Positions 23,061 to 32,530 of a stretch of 64,000 nt of DNA are shown here, in pieces. Source of the stretch: Halichoerus grypus (taxonomy: Eukaryota; Chordata; Mammalia; Carnivora; Phocidae); the NCBI RefSeq assembly GCF_964656455.1, contig NC_135717.1, positions 186,001 through 250,000 on the forward strand. Direction: 5' to 3'. The notes below the pieces were generated by a model, which worked only from the letters and a program-made list of their open reading frames with translations, was not told the DNA's origin and did not search any database. The position numbers were made by a program, and so were the translations under genes. Numbering within the stretch: position 1 is the first letter of the stretch; every line of letters begins with the position of its first letter.

Positions 23061-23714
23061 CGAGATTGATGGCCCCTCGCCCTGGACGGAAAGCTCTGCC
23101 GCCTCCCAGGATGGAGTGAGTGTGGCCGGCACGGGTCCTCTGTCCGTGGTATTGACCAGAACCCAGGACATGTCACAAACATGGGTCCGGCCAGGAAAAT
23201 TTTTCAGATGCCCCGAGACAGCACACATCCTGGAATCATCCGTGAGGGCCCGGGGCCACGAGGCTCAGCCCCGGGCCTCCAATGGCCAGAACCAGGCCCA
23301 GGGCCGGAGCGGCCTGTGAGGAGGTGTCATGCAAGGTAAAGAGGGGCAGTTCAGAGTGACAGACCCTCACTCTGCCCGCAGCTCCAGACGCACAGGGCAA
23401 AACCCCAGAAGTGGAAAGTGGACAAATGCACAACAGCTGGGGCTGAGATTTGACACGGTCACTTTTGGCAGCTGAGGGGTGCACAGACGTGGAGAGGGCC
23501 CAAACAGCACCGTCGGCCCACCCTGAAAGGAAACAATACATTCGAACTAAGGACGCACTCAGGACGGACAGGGAGGCATCCTGCAGGCATCACAAAGCCA
23601 GAGGGTGTTCGTGACACGCCGGTGCCCTGCCCTCGGACCAGCCAGGAGGCTCCCCGCCCGGACTGTGAGCGGGACGAGGGTGCCGGCTACCGTCCAGGGT
23701 GACAAAGCCAGGAG

Positions 23715-23900
23715 AGCAACTAACAGCCACACCTTTATTAATGTTGGAAAGCACGAGATAGGCTCCCTGTGCAGACTGAAAAATCTTTGAAAAATCTCCT
23801 TGCACTTGCCCGATCGCCTGCATTATATGATTCCTGACTTGGTGGTAAAAATAGTGCCTCCCATCACCTAGATGGCTAGGGGCAGGCATGTAACGGAGGC
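23715..23900. promoter_or_regulatory. Small candidate conserved element
   Basis: A non-repetitive AT-rich stretch: 'cacacctttattaatgttgg', 'actgaaaaatctttgaaaaatctccttgc', 'gcctgcattatatgattcctgac', 'ggtggtaaaaatagtgcc'. The flanks are GC-rich. There is no coding frame of note and no known repeat. Confidence 0.3.
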
Positions 23901-24319
23901 TTCTACTCCACTGGGGCACCCACTCAATAACCAGAGTTGGATTTGTGCGTGGTCCATGTGAGCGGATAGCGGGCACAGGGGAGTCTGCCTTCCGGGAAGC
24001 CCAGAGGCGAGGAGTCCAGCTCTTCGGGACAGATGCAGCAGAACCTCTCCTGGGTAACCTTGAGCCACGGCTCTCGACCCACGATGGTGCCACCCTCTCC
24101 TGGAAAACCGCAGGAACGTATTTGTATCGGGGTTGATAGAATGCCGTGGGCTGACCGGTGCTGGGGGTGGACCCGATGTTAGACAGTCAGCAGTAAACTA
24201 GAAAGAATCCTCCTTCTCAAAATGCCAGTGTGCTCCACAGAGAGACCCTGTCCCCAAGCCGTCGGGCCGCCCATTCTCACCCGAGAAGCCCCTGCAGCCC
24301 CCACACCCGGCGCATCCGC

Positions 24320-24630
24320 AGAGCCCGAGCTCCCCAATATTCACTGATAAGTGTGTTTTCTGCTTTAACTTAGCCAGAGTAGATGTATTGTTTGCAATTA
24401 AATATCATGACTGAGCCAAGCTCCATCTTGTCCTTATAACCCTGACTATCCACTGTCTTTTTGTCTTACTCAAAGAGTGCCTGAATAGAGATTTCCAGAT
24501 GTTGGCCATTTTCTCTACTGACCATCCATTCTTGCAGCTCGGACCTTTCTTTTGAACTTAATTTTCTCCTTCCTAAATTATACCCTTAAGTTCTTCTTTC
24601 CATTGGTGGTACTTTCTCAGTCTGAAGATG
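24320..24630. other. AT-rich stretch, probable unidentified old repeat
   Basis: AT-rich DNA before the pyrimidine tract, with wording reminiscent of ancient LTR or DNA elements ('gtttgcaattaaatatcatgactgagcc'). I could not assign a family. Confidence 0.3.
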
Positions 24631-24980
24631 TCTTCTTCCTTCCCTCCCTCCCCTCTCCCTCCCTCCTTCTTTCCCTCCCTCCCCCCCTCCCTCCTCCTTC
24701 CCTCCCTCCCTCCCTCCCTCCCTCACCCCCTTCCTTTCCTTCCTTCCTTCCTTCCTTCCTTCCCTCCCTCCTTCCCTCTCTCCCTCCTTCCTTCCCTCCC
24801 TCCCTCCTCCCTCCCCCTCCCTCCCTCCTTCCTTCCCTCCCTCCCTCCCTCACCCCCTTCCTTTCCTTCATTCCTTCCTTCCTTCCCTCCCTCCCTCCTT
24901 CTTTCCCTCCTCCTTCCCTCCTTCATTCCTACCTTCCCTCCCTCCTTCCCTCCCTCCCTTCTTCCTTCCCTCGTTCCTAT
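24631..24980 (+). repeat. Polypyrimidine (CCTT/CCCT)n tract, about 350 bp
   Basis: Almost uninterrupted pyrimidines on the + strand, built from CCTT, CCCT and CCTCC units, with a purine (CAC or CAT) only every 80-100 bases. A sub-block 'cctcacccccttcctttccttcc' occurs twice (about 24721 and 24848), hinting at a ~127-bp duplication inside the tract. Such tracts can form triplex (H-DNA). The Pro/Ser/Leu and Lys/Glu/Gly/Arg frames across it are artefacts. Confidence 0.97.
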
Positions 24981-24983
24981 TTC

Positions 24984-25343
24984 AAGGGGAGAACATTCCA
25001 TCTTTCACTGTTCAGTGTGATAGTAGCCATGGGTTTTGTAAATAAATGCCCTTTATCATGTCAAAGAAATTCACCTCTATTCCTAATTTGCCAAGAGTTT
25101 GTATTGAGAGTAGGTATTAGATTTTGTCAAATTCTTCTCCTGCACTTACTGAGATAATTACGTGGCTGTTCTTTGCTATTTGTTAATATGGTCTACTACA
25201 TTGATTGATTTGCAAACATTACATCACCTCTGCATTCCCGGTCTGATTTATTTTTCTTTTTATGCGTGTCAGAACCAATTTTATAGAATTCTGTTTAGAC
25301 TTTATGTCTATGAGGTACATTGGTCTGTAGTTTTCCTCTCATG
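24984..25343 (-). mobile_element. L1 ORF2 (reverse transcriptase region) fragment, antisense
   Basis: The + strand reads as the reverse complement of L1 ORF2. Landmarks: 'gccctttatcatgtcaaagaaattcacctctattcctaattt', 'attttgtcaaattcttctcc', 'actgagataattacgtgg', 'tgttaatatggtctactacattgattgattt', 'acattggtctgtagttttc'. It is degenerate. It abuts a sense L1 3' piece immediately on the right. Confidence 0.85.
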
Positions 25344-25932
25344 ACTTTGGAAAACAGTCTGGCAGCTCCTCAGAAAGGTAGACATAGACTTACCTTGCAA
25401 CTCAGCGATTCCACTTCTAGGGTATATGCCCCAAGGTATAGAGACTGGGACTAGCAGACACCTGTAAACACACACACACACGGCAGCATTACTCACAGTA
25501 GCCAAAAAGAGCAAGTAACCCAAATGCCCACTGGTGGATGAATGGATAAACTGTGGCATGTCCATACAATAGGATGTTATTCGGTCATAAAAGGTGATGC
25601 GGTGCTGCACGTGCTATGACATGGGTGAGCCTGGAAAACGCTAAGTGAAAGGAGCCAGTCACCATAGGCCCCATGTTGTAGGATTCCGCTTCTATGAAGT
25701 ACCCTGGCAAATGTGTACAGACAGGAAGCAAATCCGTGGTTGCCAAGGGAAGGAGGGAGGGGAGATTTGGGAGTGACTGCCAATGGGAGAGGGGTTTCTT
25801 TTTGAAGTGATGAAAATGTTCTGGATTTAGATATGCTGCTCAGCAGTGTGAATATACTAAAAACCACTGAATTGTACAAGCTAAAATAGTGAATTTTATG
25901 CTATGTGGATTATATCTCAGTTTTTTAAATTG
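25344..25932 (+). mobile_element. L1 3' portion, sense, old
   Basis: Typical ORF2 tail and 3' UTR wording in order: 'ggaaaacagtctggcagctcctcagaaaggta', 'gcgattccacttctagggtatatgcc', 'cagcattactcacagtagcc', 'cccaaatgcccactggtggatgaatgg', 'aaaggagccagtcacc', 'gtgatgaaaatgttctgg', 'actgaattgtacaagctaaaatagtg'. It carries an internal (CA)n. Together with the antisense piece on its left it makes an inverted L1 structure. Confidence 0.88.
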
Positions 25933-25944
25933 CACACACACTAA

Positions 25945-26130
25945 CCGCAGTGAAAGCCCCGCTCAGCCCCTCACTGCCATAGAAACTAGGAGCACGTCAC
26001 TTTCTGAGCTTTTGCTTCCTTATGCTTGAAATGGGGGCAATAACCCTGACTCACAAGGTGGTTGTGCCAGTCAAGTCAGATAAGGTGCGGAACGCCCTGG
26101 GCTATTGTGCTAAATAATGAGATAATGCGT
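25945..26130. repeat. MIR SINE fragment (reverse)
   Basis: 'ctcagcccctcactgccat', 'cacgtcactttctgagcttttgcttcctt', 'gaaatgggggcaataaccctgac', 'acaaggtggttgtgccag', 'gataatgcgtgcaatg' reads as the complement-strand MIR core ('tttctgagcctcagtttcctcatctgtaaaatgggg'). Confidence 0.65.
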
Positions 26131-26329
26131 GCAATGTCACCATTTACAAAACGTCACCTGGCCCTGTTCCCACCACACCTGTGGGTGATTTGGACCTGAC
26201 ACCTGGGAGTCAGCCTTCACCCACAGCAATTCCTCCAGGCTTTACCCTCAGCCTTGTCCCCTGAGCCCTGAAGGCAGCAAGAGTCCCCACCTGCTTCCTG
26301 CCCACTCCAGCCAGAATGGGACTTCTGGA

Positions 26330-26865
26330 ATCACCCCATGCCCACCCCTTTCCCTGCCACATCCTGGGTCCCCGCCAGGCTCCTCACGCACCTAGAATAA
26401 GTCCAGATCTGCAGCATGGCCCCACGAGGTCTGGGGACCTGTTCCTCTTCACCCCACTTTCTCCTCCATGTTCCCTGGGCTCCCGCACTCACTGGGCTCC
26501 AACAGTGGCCTCCCAGCGGCTCCTGCCCCAGGGCCTTTGGACCACTGTCTCCTGGCCTGGAATGATCTCCACTCTTTGTCCTCACTCACGTCTCCATGAA
26601 AACGCCACCCCATCGAAACCAGCAGCACACCAGTCATTGACCTCTCCCTTGGCTTTGTAACTCACTTCCCCCTACAGAGCATAATGATATATTACTCCCC
26701 ATGGTATTGCGGTATATTAGCTCTATTACAATTTTTGGCATTTGTGTCCTTCTTCATTTGCCTTCCACTCTAGGGTATAGGCTCCATCTACAGCCCAGAC
26801 CTTTGCTTGGGGCTCTCCCTATGCCCTAGAACAGTGACTGGCATGCAGCAGGACCTCACTGTCCT
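26330..26865 (+). repeat. LINE2 (L2) 3' fragment
   Basis: L2 wording throughout: 'gctcctgccccagggcctttggacc', 'ctggcctggaatgatctcc', 'tcacgtctccatgaaaacgccacc', 'cctctcccttggctttgtaactc', 'actctagggtataggctccat', 'tgccctagaacagtgactggcatgcagcagg'. It is a long but diverged copy. Confidence 0.75.
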
Positions 26866-27164
26866 CATGAGAGGAGCACTACCACAACCTCTCGAGCCTC
26901 AGTTTCCCCAGCAGTAGAGTGAGGAGAGCAGTTCGTGAATGCACAGCCCTTCCTAGCTCCCCCGGTGCAGTGCAGGTGGTTCCACCCCACAGGTAGCAGT
27001 GTGCTTGTCAGGGACCCCTTTAGGCACAAAAGTTGAGTCCAGAGGAGTGAGCAGCTTCCCTTTCGTCCCCACCCTCTCCCCATCACTGCGTCAGGGAGCC
27101 TAGAAGCTCCTCTGCGGGGTTGGCCTTCCAGGAATACGCACCGCCCCTGCGTGTCCCACAGGTG

Positions 27165-27325
27165 AGGGCCAGAGGGTGCACGTCCGCGCCGCGACACCAG
27201 GTGGCAGCAGAGCGCCAGGGATGGTCCGCGGAGCCTGGAGCCTGGCGGCGGCTGGAGCAAGCGCAGACAGGGGTGGTCTGGCCCCGCCCCGCGGCCCAGG
27301 CCCCGCCCCCTCTCCCTCCCCGACC
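27165..27325. promoter_or_regulatory. CpG-rich GC-box cluster
   Basis: A local CpG- and GC-box-rich block, with GGCCCCGCCCCGCGG and AGGCCCCGCCCCC (two Sp1/KLF-type GCCCCGCCC words within 30 bp at about 27282-27311). A CTCF-like motif lies just upstream. It could be a small CpG-island promoter or an insulator; no exon with supporting frame follows. Confidence 0.4.
27194..27207 (+). promoter_or_regulatory. CTCF-type binding motif
   Basis: ACACCAGGTGGCAG matches the CTCF core CCASYAGRKGGCRS at 13 of 14 positions (first base only differs), followed by CAGAGCGCC. It is in unique sequence next to the GC-box block. Occupancy unknown. Confidence 0.5.
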
Positions 27326-27670
27326 GTCCTGTAAAGGAATGTGAGCCACGGATGATGGAGTTGGGGAGTGGGGGCGGTGGGAGGGCTCTGCCAGCGGAGA
27401 GCCTTTCTAAGCCCCTGACACTCCTGTAATCATTACCAGGACCCGGTGTACAGATGAGACACTGACGGAAATCCCAGACATCTCCCTGGAACATGTGCGG
27501 CCCAGAGAAACCAAGTGGAGGGTGGGCTGAGTCATCCTGCCACGCTGGGGCCCTGGTGTGAGCTGGCCCCTCACCAACACCCCCATGGAGACACTGTGGG
27601 TCCCCTCCCACACCGGTCAGCTTAACGGTCAGCTCCAGCCTGAGCAGAGACACCAGAACCACCTGGGCTC

Positions 27671-27885
27671 AGGTGGGCTCTGACCCTCAGCCCAGGTGGG
27701 CTCTGACCTGGGGCCTAGGTGGGTTCTCTCACCCCAGGCCCAGGTGAGCTCTCTGACCCCCAGTCCAGGTGGGCTCTGACCTGGGGCCTAGGTGAGCTCT
27801 GACCTCCAGCCCAGGTGGGCTCTGACCTGGGGCCTAGGTGGGTTCTCTGACCCCAGGCCCAGGTGAGCTCTCTGACCCCCAGCCC
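27671..27885 (+). repeat. Minisatellite, nine 23/25-bp units
   Basis: Nine contiguous units fill exactly 215 bp with lengths 23, 23, 25, 25, 23, 23, 23, 25, 25. They alternate between types such as AGGTGGGCTCTGACC..., AGGTGGGTTCTCTCACC... and AGGTGAGCTCTCTGACC.... The block 23-25-25 (73 bp) recurs at 27694-27766 and 27813-27885, a higher-order repeat. Open frames of 60-90 codons on the minus strand (Trp/Gly/Pro-rich) are artefacts of the array. Confidence 0.95.
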
Positions 27886-28764
27886 AGATGGGCTTCTTGG
27901 CCCAGCACAGTTCTTCCCCACTTCCTCCCACTGCCCCACACTGTGATCTGGTGGGGGTGGACTTGGAGGACAGCTGTCCAATGGGGTTCACAATGAGACC
28001 AATCCTGAGATGCAGACACAGGAATTGGACCCAGGTATCCAGGTCCTGTCTGTCCTCATGTCCCCTTTCCCCTGTCCATTCCCAAATGCCCTTTTAGGGT
28101 CTCTGAGCAAACTCAAAACCTAGTCTTTGGATTTATTCCCAACCAGGCTGAGAAAGCATCTTGCTCTTAGCTGTGGCCAGGAGGACCCCTGAGCTGTCGC
28201 CCTTGAGGGGGACCCTAGGAAGGTCTCTCAAACTAGTAACTTCTGCACCCCTCTGAGGGAGCCATGGAGTTTGGAAACCCACATGCTGATTCTAACCTGT
28301 TCCCCTAGTGTTTTGTACTAAAATAACACAGATGTCCTCTGGCATAGAATTCAGATTTTCCATTAAATCCTATTTAAAAAACAGAAATGTTGAAGAAATT
28401 CTGAATCTGGGTAGGGCTGATCCAGGTCAACGGCACACTTTTAGCGCCCTTTGGTTTTAAAGGTGTGCCCACAGGAATGTTCAAGAACATCCATGGAAAG
28501 CCACCATCAAGCACTAACACCCAGTAAGTGCGGCAGCTGTAGGAGCAGGGCACCAGCGGGGGCAGGGTGGGGGCGGGGCCGTGACACAGCAGCCCTGGGT
28601 GCTGGGGAGGCCTCATGCAAAGGGTACTCTCATGGGGAGAGGCAGGGCAGGGCAGCCATGCATGCAAGCCCGTCCTCCAGCTTGGCATCTCCCTCTTCCC
28701 TGGAGCCCTCCCCAGGCTCCCCAGGGCCTGCCCACCCCGGAGCCCCAGACCACACCTCGGATGA

Positions 28765-29015
28765 CCAGGGGATGTTAAAGATTGTTTTTTAAAGGTAAAA
28801 TCATGACTATCATACAAGGATAAAATGTATCAAAGATTTTATTGAACCCATTAATTAATGAGGAAACCAGTAGCGTGTTCGAACTAGCTGGCAGAATTCA
28901 AAACACCACATTAAACAGGAAATTAGGAAGGCTGAAGGGAATTTATAAATGATGGAAGGCAGGTCTCCCCACAGGGCAGTGATCGATCACATTCTCCAAA
29001 CAAAACTGACTTCAT
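28765..29015. promoter_or_regulatory. Candidate conserved non-coding element with TCF/LEF and homeobox words
   Basis: A non-repetitive AT-rich island. It has ATCAAAG (28829-28835, TCF/LEF), TTAATTAATG (28851-28860, homeodomain palindrome), GAATTTATAAATGATGG and the perfect 12-bp palindrome GTGATCGATCAC (28979-28990). Flanks are GC-rich. Looks like an enhancer; unproven. Confidence 0.35.
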
Positions 29016-29809
29016 TTCTAGGGCCGTGCATCAGGCCCTAGAGAGACGGGGAGGGCCCAGCAGGGTGTGCTAGACGGGGCCCCTGCAGAGCCTTTCGAAA
29101 ATGCTCCTACATGGCCAGTCACTTGCTTGCTCCCTTGTCTCAGACCCCACAGGTCTGGAAGCCCAGCTGCGGGCTCCCTGGAGCCAGGCTCCCCACCCAT
29201 CTGGCCCCATCGCCTCCATAATCAAAACCGTCATCCAGTCAGCCCTCTCTGGGTTAAGGCCGCTTGGGCTGGCCCTTCTGTTCTCGTAGCCCGGTAATTC
29301 CTAATGAACATCCTTCCCCTTGCCTGCAGCCCTTCATGTTTCCCGGGATGCTCCGGGCATTGGGTGTGCTCTGCTCATCAGCGGGCAGTTTGAGCCAAGC
29401 TCCCAAAGACCTCACAGAAACAAGGCTTGTTCAGAGCGAGGCGTGCACTTGTTCCTGTGTGGGGATCTGACAGGGCCTGGCAGTTGTCATACGGCTTTGT
29501 AAAGGACAGAGCAGATTGGCACAGATGTCAGGGTCACAGGGGTCTCCACTGGCATTGGAGTCTTTGGAGTTTTCTCTGTCATTATTTCCTCCTTACCAGT
29601 CCTCCAGAACACACAGACTAACACCTCCAGCCCTCCAGGCTGGAGATGCGTGGAGAAATGGGCTGGCCCCACCAGCAGGCCCTAGTACTCCCGAGTCCAT
29701 GTCATCAGTCAACAAGAGCTCACCAGCCCAGGAGTGCTGGGCATGCTGGCCTGTGTCCTGTATTTTTCAAATACCCCAAAATGCACTTCATGATTCTGGA
29801 AGCTTCAGC

Positions 29810-29995
29810 TTGTCTGCAATTACAAGGAGCCCTAACTAAAAGTCCGCACAGCCTCCCCTATCAAACAAGATTAATCAGTAACAAGCTGTAATGTTATGAG
29901 GTCATTTCCCAACACACAGTAACTCCTGGGCAACCCTATCTGATTGGCCAACATGTAAAGCCTCGGGAACTCTCCCGCCTTTATCCGTGTGCCGT
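29810..29995. promoter_or_regulatory. Candidate conserved non-coding element with OTX/PITX-type palindrome
   Basis: Unique sequence with ATCAAACAAG, GATTAATC (29869-29876, a TAATC palindrome typical of bicoid-class homeodomains), CTGTAATGTTATGAGGTCA and GATTGGCCAA (CCAAT plus NF1 half site). No repeat recognised. Confidence 0.35.
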
Positions 29996-30394
29996 GAGCC
30001 TTGTGCGAGATGTTTGTCTTTGGTTGAATCATAGTGGGTGTTGTTTGGCTGCATATATCTCCATTGAGCTGGCGGGTGTATCTTATGGGGTATATGCCAC
30101 GCAGATGGTCGTCTTGTTCAGGCCGAGACCACGTTCCCGTAAAGGGGAGGACCTCATCCCAACAACTGCCCGCCTTCCCCAGCACCTCTCTCCGTGAAGC
30201 GGCCAGAGCGAGTCCTCGTGACGTCACCCAAATCTCACCATTCACTGATACGTGATATTTGCTCTCCATGGATCTCATCATACTTGTCCTGGCCCAGTCC
30301 ACAAGGCCTGCATGCTGAGTCCTTGCTGGCCTGCACCCCTCAGTCCTCGTGCCGCCCCTACCTCCACAACCGCGTGGCGTGGCAGGCTGTGCCC

Positions 30395-30800
30395 CCCCAA
30401 GACAGCCACAACAACATGTCCATCCCACGGCTCCTCTTGCAGGACTTTAGGAAGGTGAATTGGGGTCTCCTGCCCTGGACTCTGGACAGGGCCCCTGACG
30501 ACCTGCAGCCCTGAGCTGCCACGTCGGGGTCTGGGTGCCTGATGCCGCCATGTTGTAAGGATGCCCACACCGCCCACACGAGAGGCCACATGGTGAAGTC
30601 CCAAGGTGACAGAGAGAGAGAGAAGCGCCTGCCCAGCCCCAAAACAGCAGGCCCTACTGCGACCGAGCTGGAACCACCCAGCCAAGCCCTTCCTGACATT
30701 CAGCATCCCTGAGGGTGTGGAATGACCATTGTTGCTTTGAGCCACAGAGTTGTGGAGTGTCTCCTTACCCAGCAACAAGACGGCAGACTTCACACACCTG
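30395..30800. repeat. Old LTR-type (MaLR-like) repeat fragment
   Basis: Wording 'gccatgttgtaaggatgcccac', 'gaggccacatggtgaagtcc', 'accgagctggaaccacccagccaagcccttcctgac', 'ttgctttgagccacagagttgtgg', 'ttacccagcaacaagac' follows a common mammalian retroelement ending in '...agccactaagttttggggt...ttacgcagcaatagataactaatac'. The exact family is uncertain. Confidence 0.55.
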
Positions 30801-31427
30801 CTTAGCCACCTCCAAAGGCCTGGTGCAATGCCTGGCATTTGAATGGCACAGACTCCAGCGCTGTGACCCACAAGCCGACTGCCTGAGTGGGCGCACAGGT
30901 GATCATGGCAGACGAGGGGCGGGCTCAGCAGTGGGTCACACACCAGAGGGTTGTGGGTGGTGTGGGCCCAGGAGAAGGGAGGGACTGATAAGCCGCAGGA
31001 CTCCGGGGTCTCGGCGGGTGGAGGGGTCCCTGCTCTGAGGGCCCAGCAAAGAGGACTCTGTCCACATCAGCGATGCCCTGGTGCTGAAATGGAAGGGAGG
31101 CCAGAGCCTGGTCCAGCCCAGTCCCCAGCGCCCAAGTGTGGACTCTGCCACGGAGGGGACAGTGTGGTCGGGAGGGTCACTCGTGGGGGGAAAGCTGAAG
31201 GGACACCGGTCGACCCGGGCACCATTCTTGGCCGGTGGCACGAACCAGCTCATCCGACCTTGGACAGCTCTGAGATGGGCGGCTGCACGGCCCCCCGGAG
31301 ATGAAGCAGTCAAGCACAGAGACTGGGAGGGCAGTCAGGTCCCACGGCCGCAGCGTCTCAGAGCCAGCAAGGGATCATTTGGCTGAGCTCACCTCAGTCT
31401 TGCTCCTCTGTCTTGTTAAAGGAATAC

Positions 31428-31598
31428 ATTTTTTTAAGATTTTACTTATTTATTTGAGAGAGACAGAGAGAGCACAAGCAGGAAGGAAAGGCAGAGGGAG
31501 AGGGAGAAGCAGTCCGACGTGGACTCAGTCCCAGGACCCTGAGATCATGACCTGAGTCGAAGGCAGACGCTTCACAGACTTAGCCACCCAGGCGTCCC
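31428..31598 (-). mobile_element. Can-SINE, antisense, copy 1 of 3
   Basis: Antisense copy: T-rich start (complement of the A tail), 'ttatttatttgagagagacagagagag', 'cctgagatcatgacctgag', ending in 'cacccaggcgtccc' (complement of the SINE head). The head meets AAGAAACACATTTTTTT, which separates it from copy 2. Confidence 0.9.
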
Positions 31599-31613
31599 AA
31601 GAAACACATTTTT

Positions 31614-31794
31614 TTAAGAGAAAGAGAGCATATGTGTAAGTAAGCAGGAGGAGGGGCAGAGGGAGAGAGAATCTCAAGCAGACTCCACACCTAGCATGGA
31701 TCTCAGTGCGGGGCTTGATCTCACGACCCTGAGATCACAACCAGAGCTGAAATCAAGAGTTGGATGCTTAACTGACTGAGTCACCAGGTGCCCC
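31614..31794 (-). mobile_element. Can-SINE, antisense, copy 2 of 3
   Basis: Antisense SINE with 'gcaggaggaggggcagagggag', 'ctcacgaccctgagatcac', 'ttaactgactgagtcaccaggtgcccc'. It is more diverged than copies 1 and 3, so probably the oldest of the three. Confidence 0.88.
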
Positions 31795-31811
31795 AAGAAA
31801 CATATGTTTTT

Positions 31812-32017
31812 AAAAGATTTATTTATTTATTTGAGAGAGAGAGAGAGAGAGCAAGCAAGCTTGGGGGGAGGGGCAGAGGGAAAGGGAGAGAGAAAACCAA
31901 GCAGACTCCACGCTGAGTGCGAAGTCTGATAGAAGGCTCAATCCCAGGACCCTGAAATCATGACCTGAGCCGAAATCAAGAGTCAGACACTGAACCGACT
32001 TAGCCAGCCAGGAGCCC
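31812..32017 (-). mobile_element. Can-SINE, antisense, copy 3 of 3
   Basis: Antisense SINE: 'agatttatttatttatttgagagagagag', 'ggggaggggcagaggg', 'aatcatgacctgagccgaaatcaagagtcagac', ending 'agccagccaggagccc'. It is followed by AAGAAACACATTTTTAAA, another copy of the same flanking word. Confidence 0.9.
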
Positions 32018-32504
32018 GAAGAAACACATTTTTAAAGCAGGTAGCTTTCTGTAGAAAGTAACAAGAACCCCACTTGGCCTCCATGAGTCCTCCCAGCCAG
32101 ACTGTTTCAGAGGTTTGCAAGTTCCTTTGCAAGTGGATGACCCAGACACTCAGTGAAGTCTTCCAGCACCCCTCGTTTGCAAGCGGGTGGCAGCCCCACT
32201 GGCTTCTTGCGGCCCACACAGAGGGCTGGGGCCGAGCGTGAGGCTGGCAGGACAGCGAGCCCTTGGGCCCACCACTCATGAGCACTGGCAGCCAGGAGCA
32301 CAGGGTTGGTCTAAGCCCTGGGTCCATGGCTCAGGCGGGGACAAAGGTGCTGCTTTATAGTTATGTGGCCCTTTATGGGAACAAGAGGGCAATTCTCCCT
32401 CTAAAACGCTTTCTGCCGTTCTATTTTTTATTATATCATATACACACACTTCTCTATATGTGTATATATGCATATATATATACATCTGTCTCCATATACA
32501 TGTC

Positions 32505-32530
32505 TTTATGACCTCATCTGAGGTCATAAA
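32505..32530. promoter_or_regulatory. 26-bp palindrome containing an everted repeat (ER6) of AGGTCA
   Basis: Perfect 12-bp arms (TTTATGACCTCA / TGAGGTCATAAA) separated by 2 bp. Inside lies TGACCT-N6-AGGTCA, an everted repeat with 6-bp spacing, a nuclear-receptor arrangement (PXR, CAR and VDR heterodimers with RXR are known to use ER6). The flank is a (TA)n-rich stretch at 32440-32500, so a chance palindrome or old DNA-transposon end is possible. Confidence 0.4.

Noticed and set aside
24552..25157. 201-codon Pro/Ser/Leu-rich frame and Lys/Glu/Gly/Arg frames opposite
   Set aside because: They translate the pyrimidine microsatellite; all phases of the repeat are open.
27671..27885. Possible CRISPR-like array of regular repeats
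   Set aside because: Units abut without unique spacers and lie in a vertebrate nuclear locus; it is a minisatellite.
28979..28990. GTGATCGATCAC palindrome as a restriction or recombination site
   Set aside because: A 12-bp palindrome is expected by chance now and then in 64 kb; kept only as part of the candidate element.
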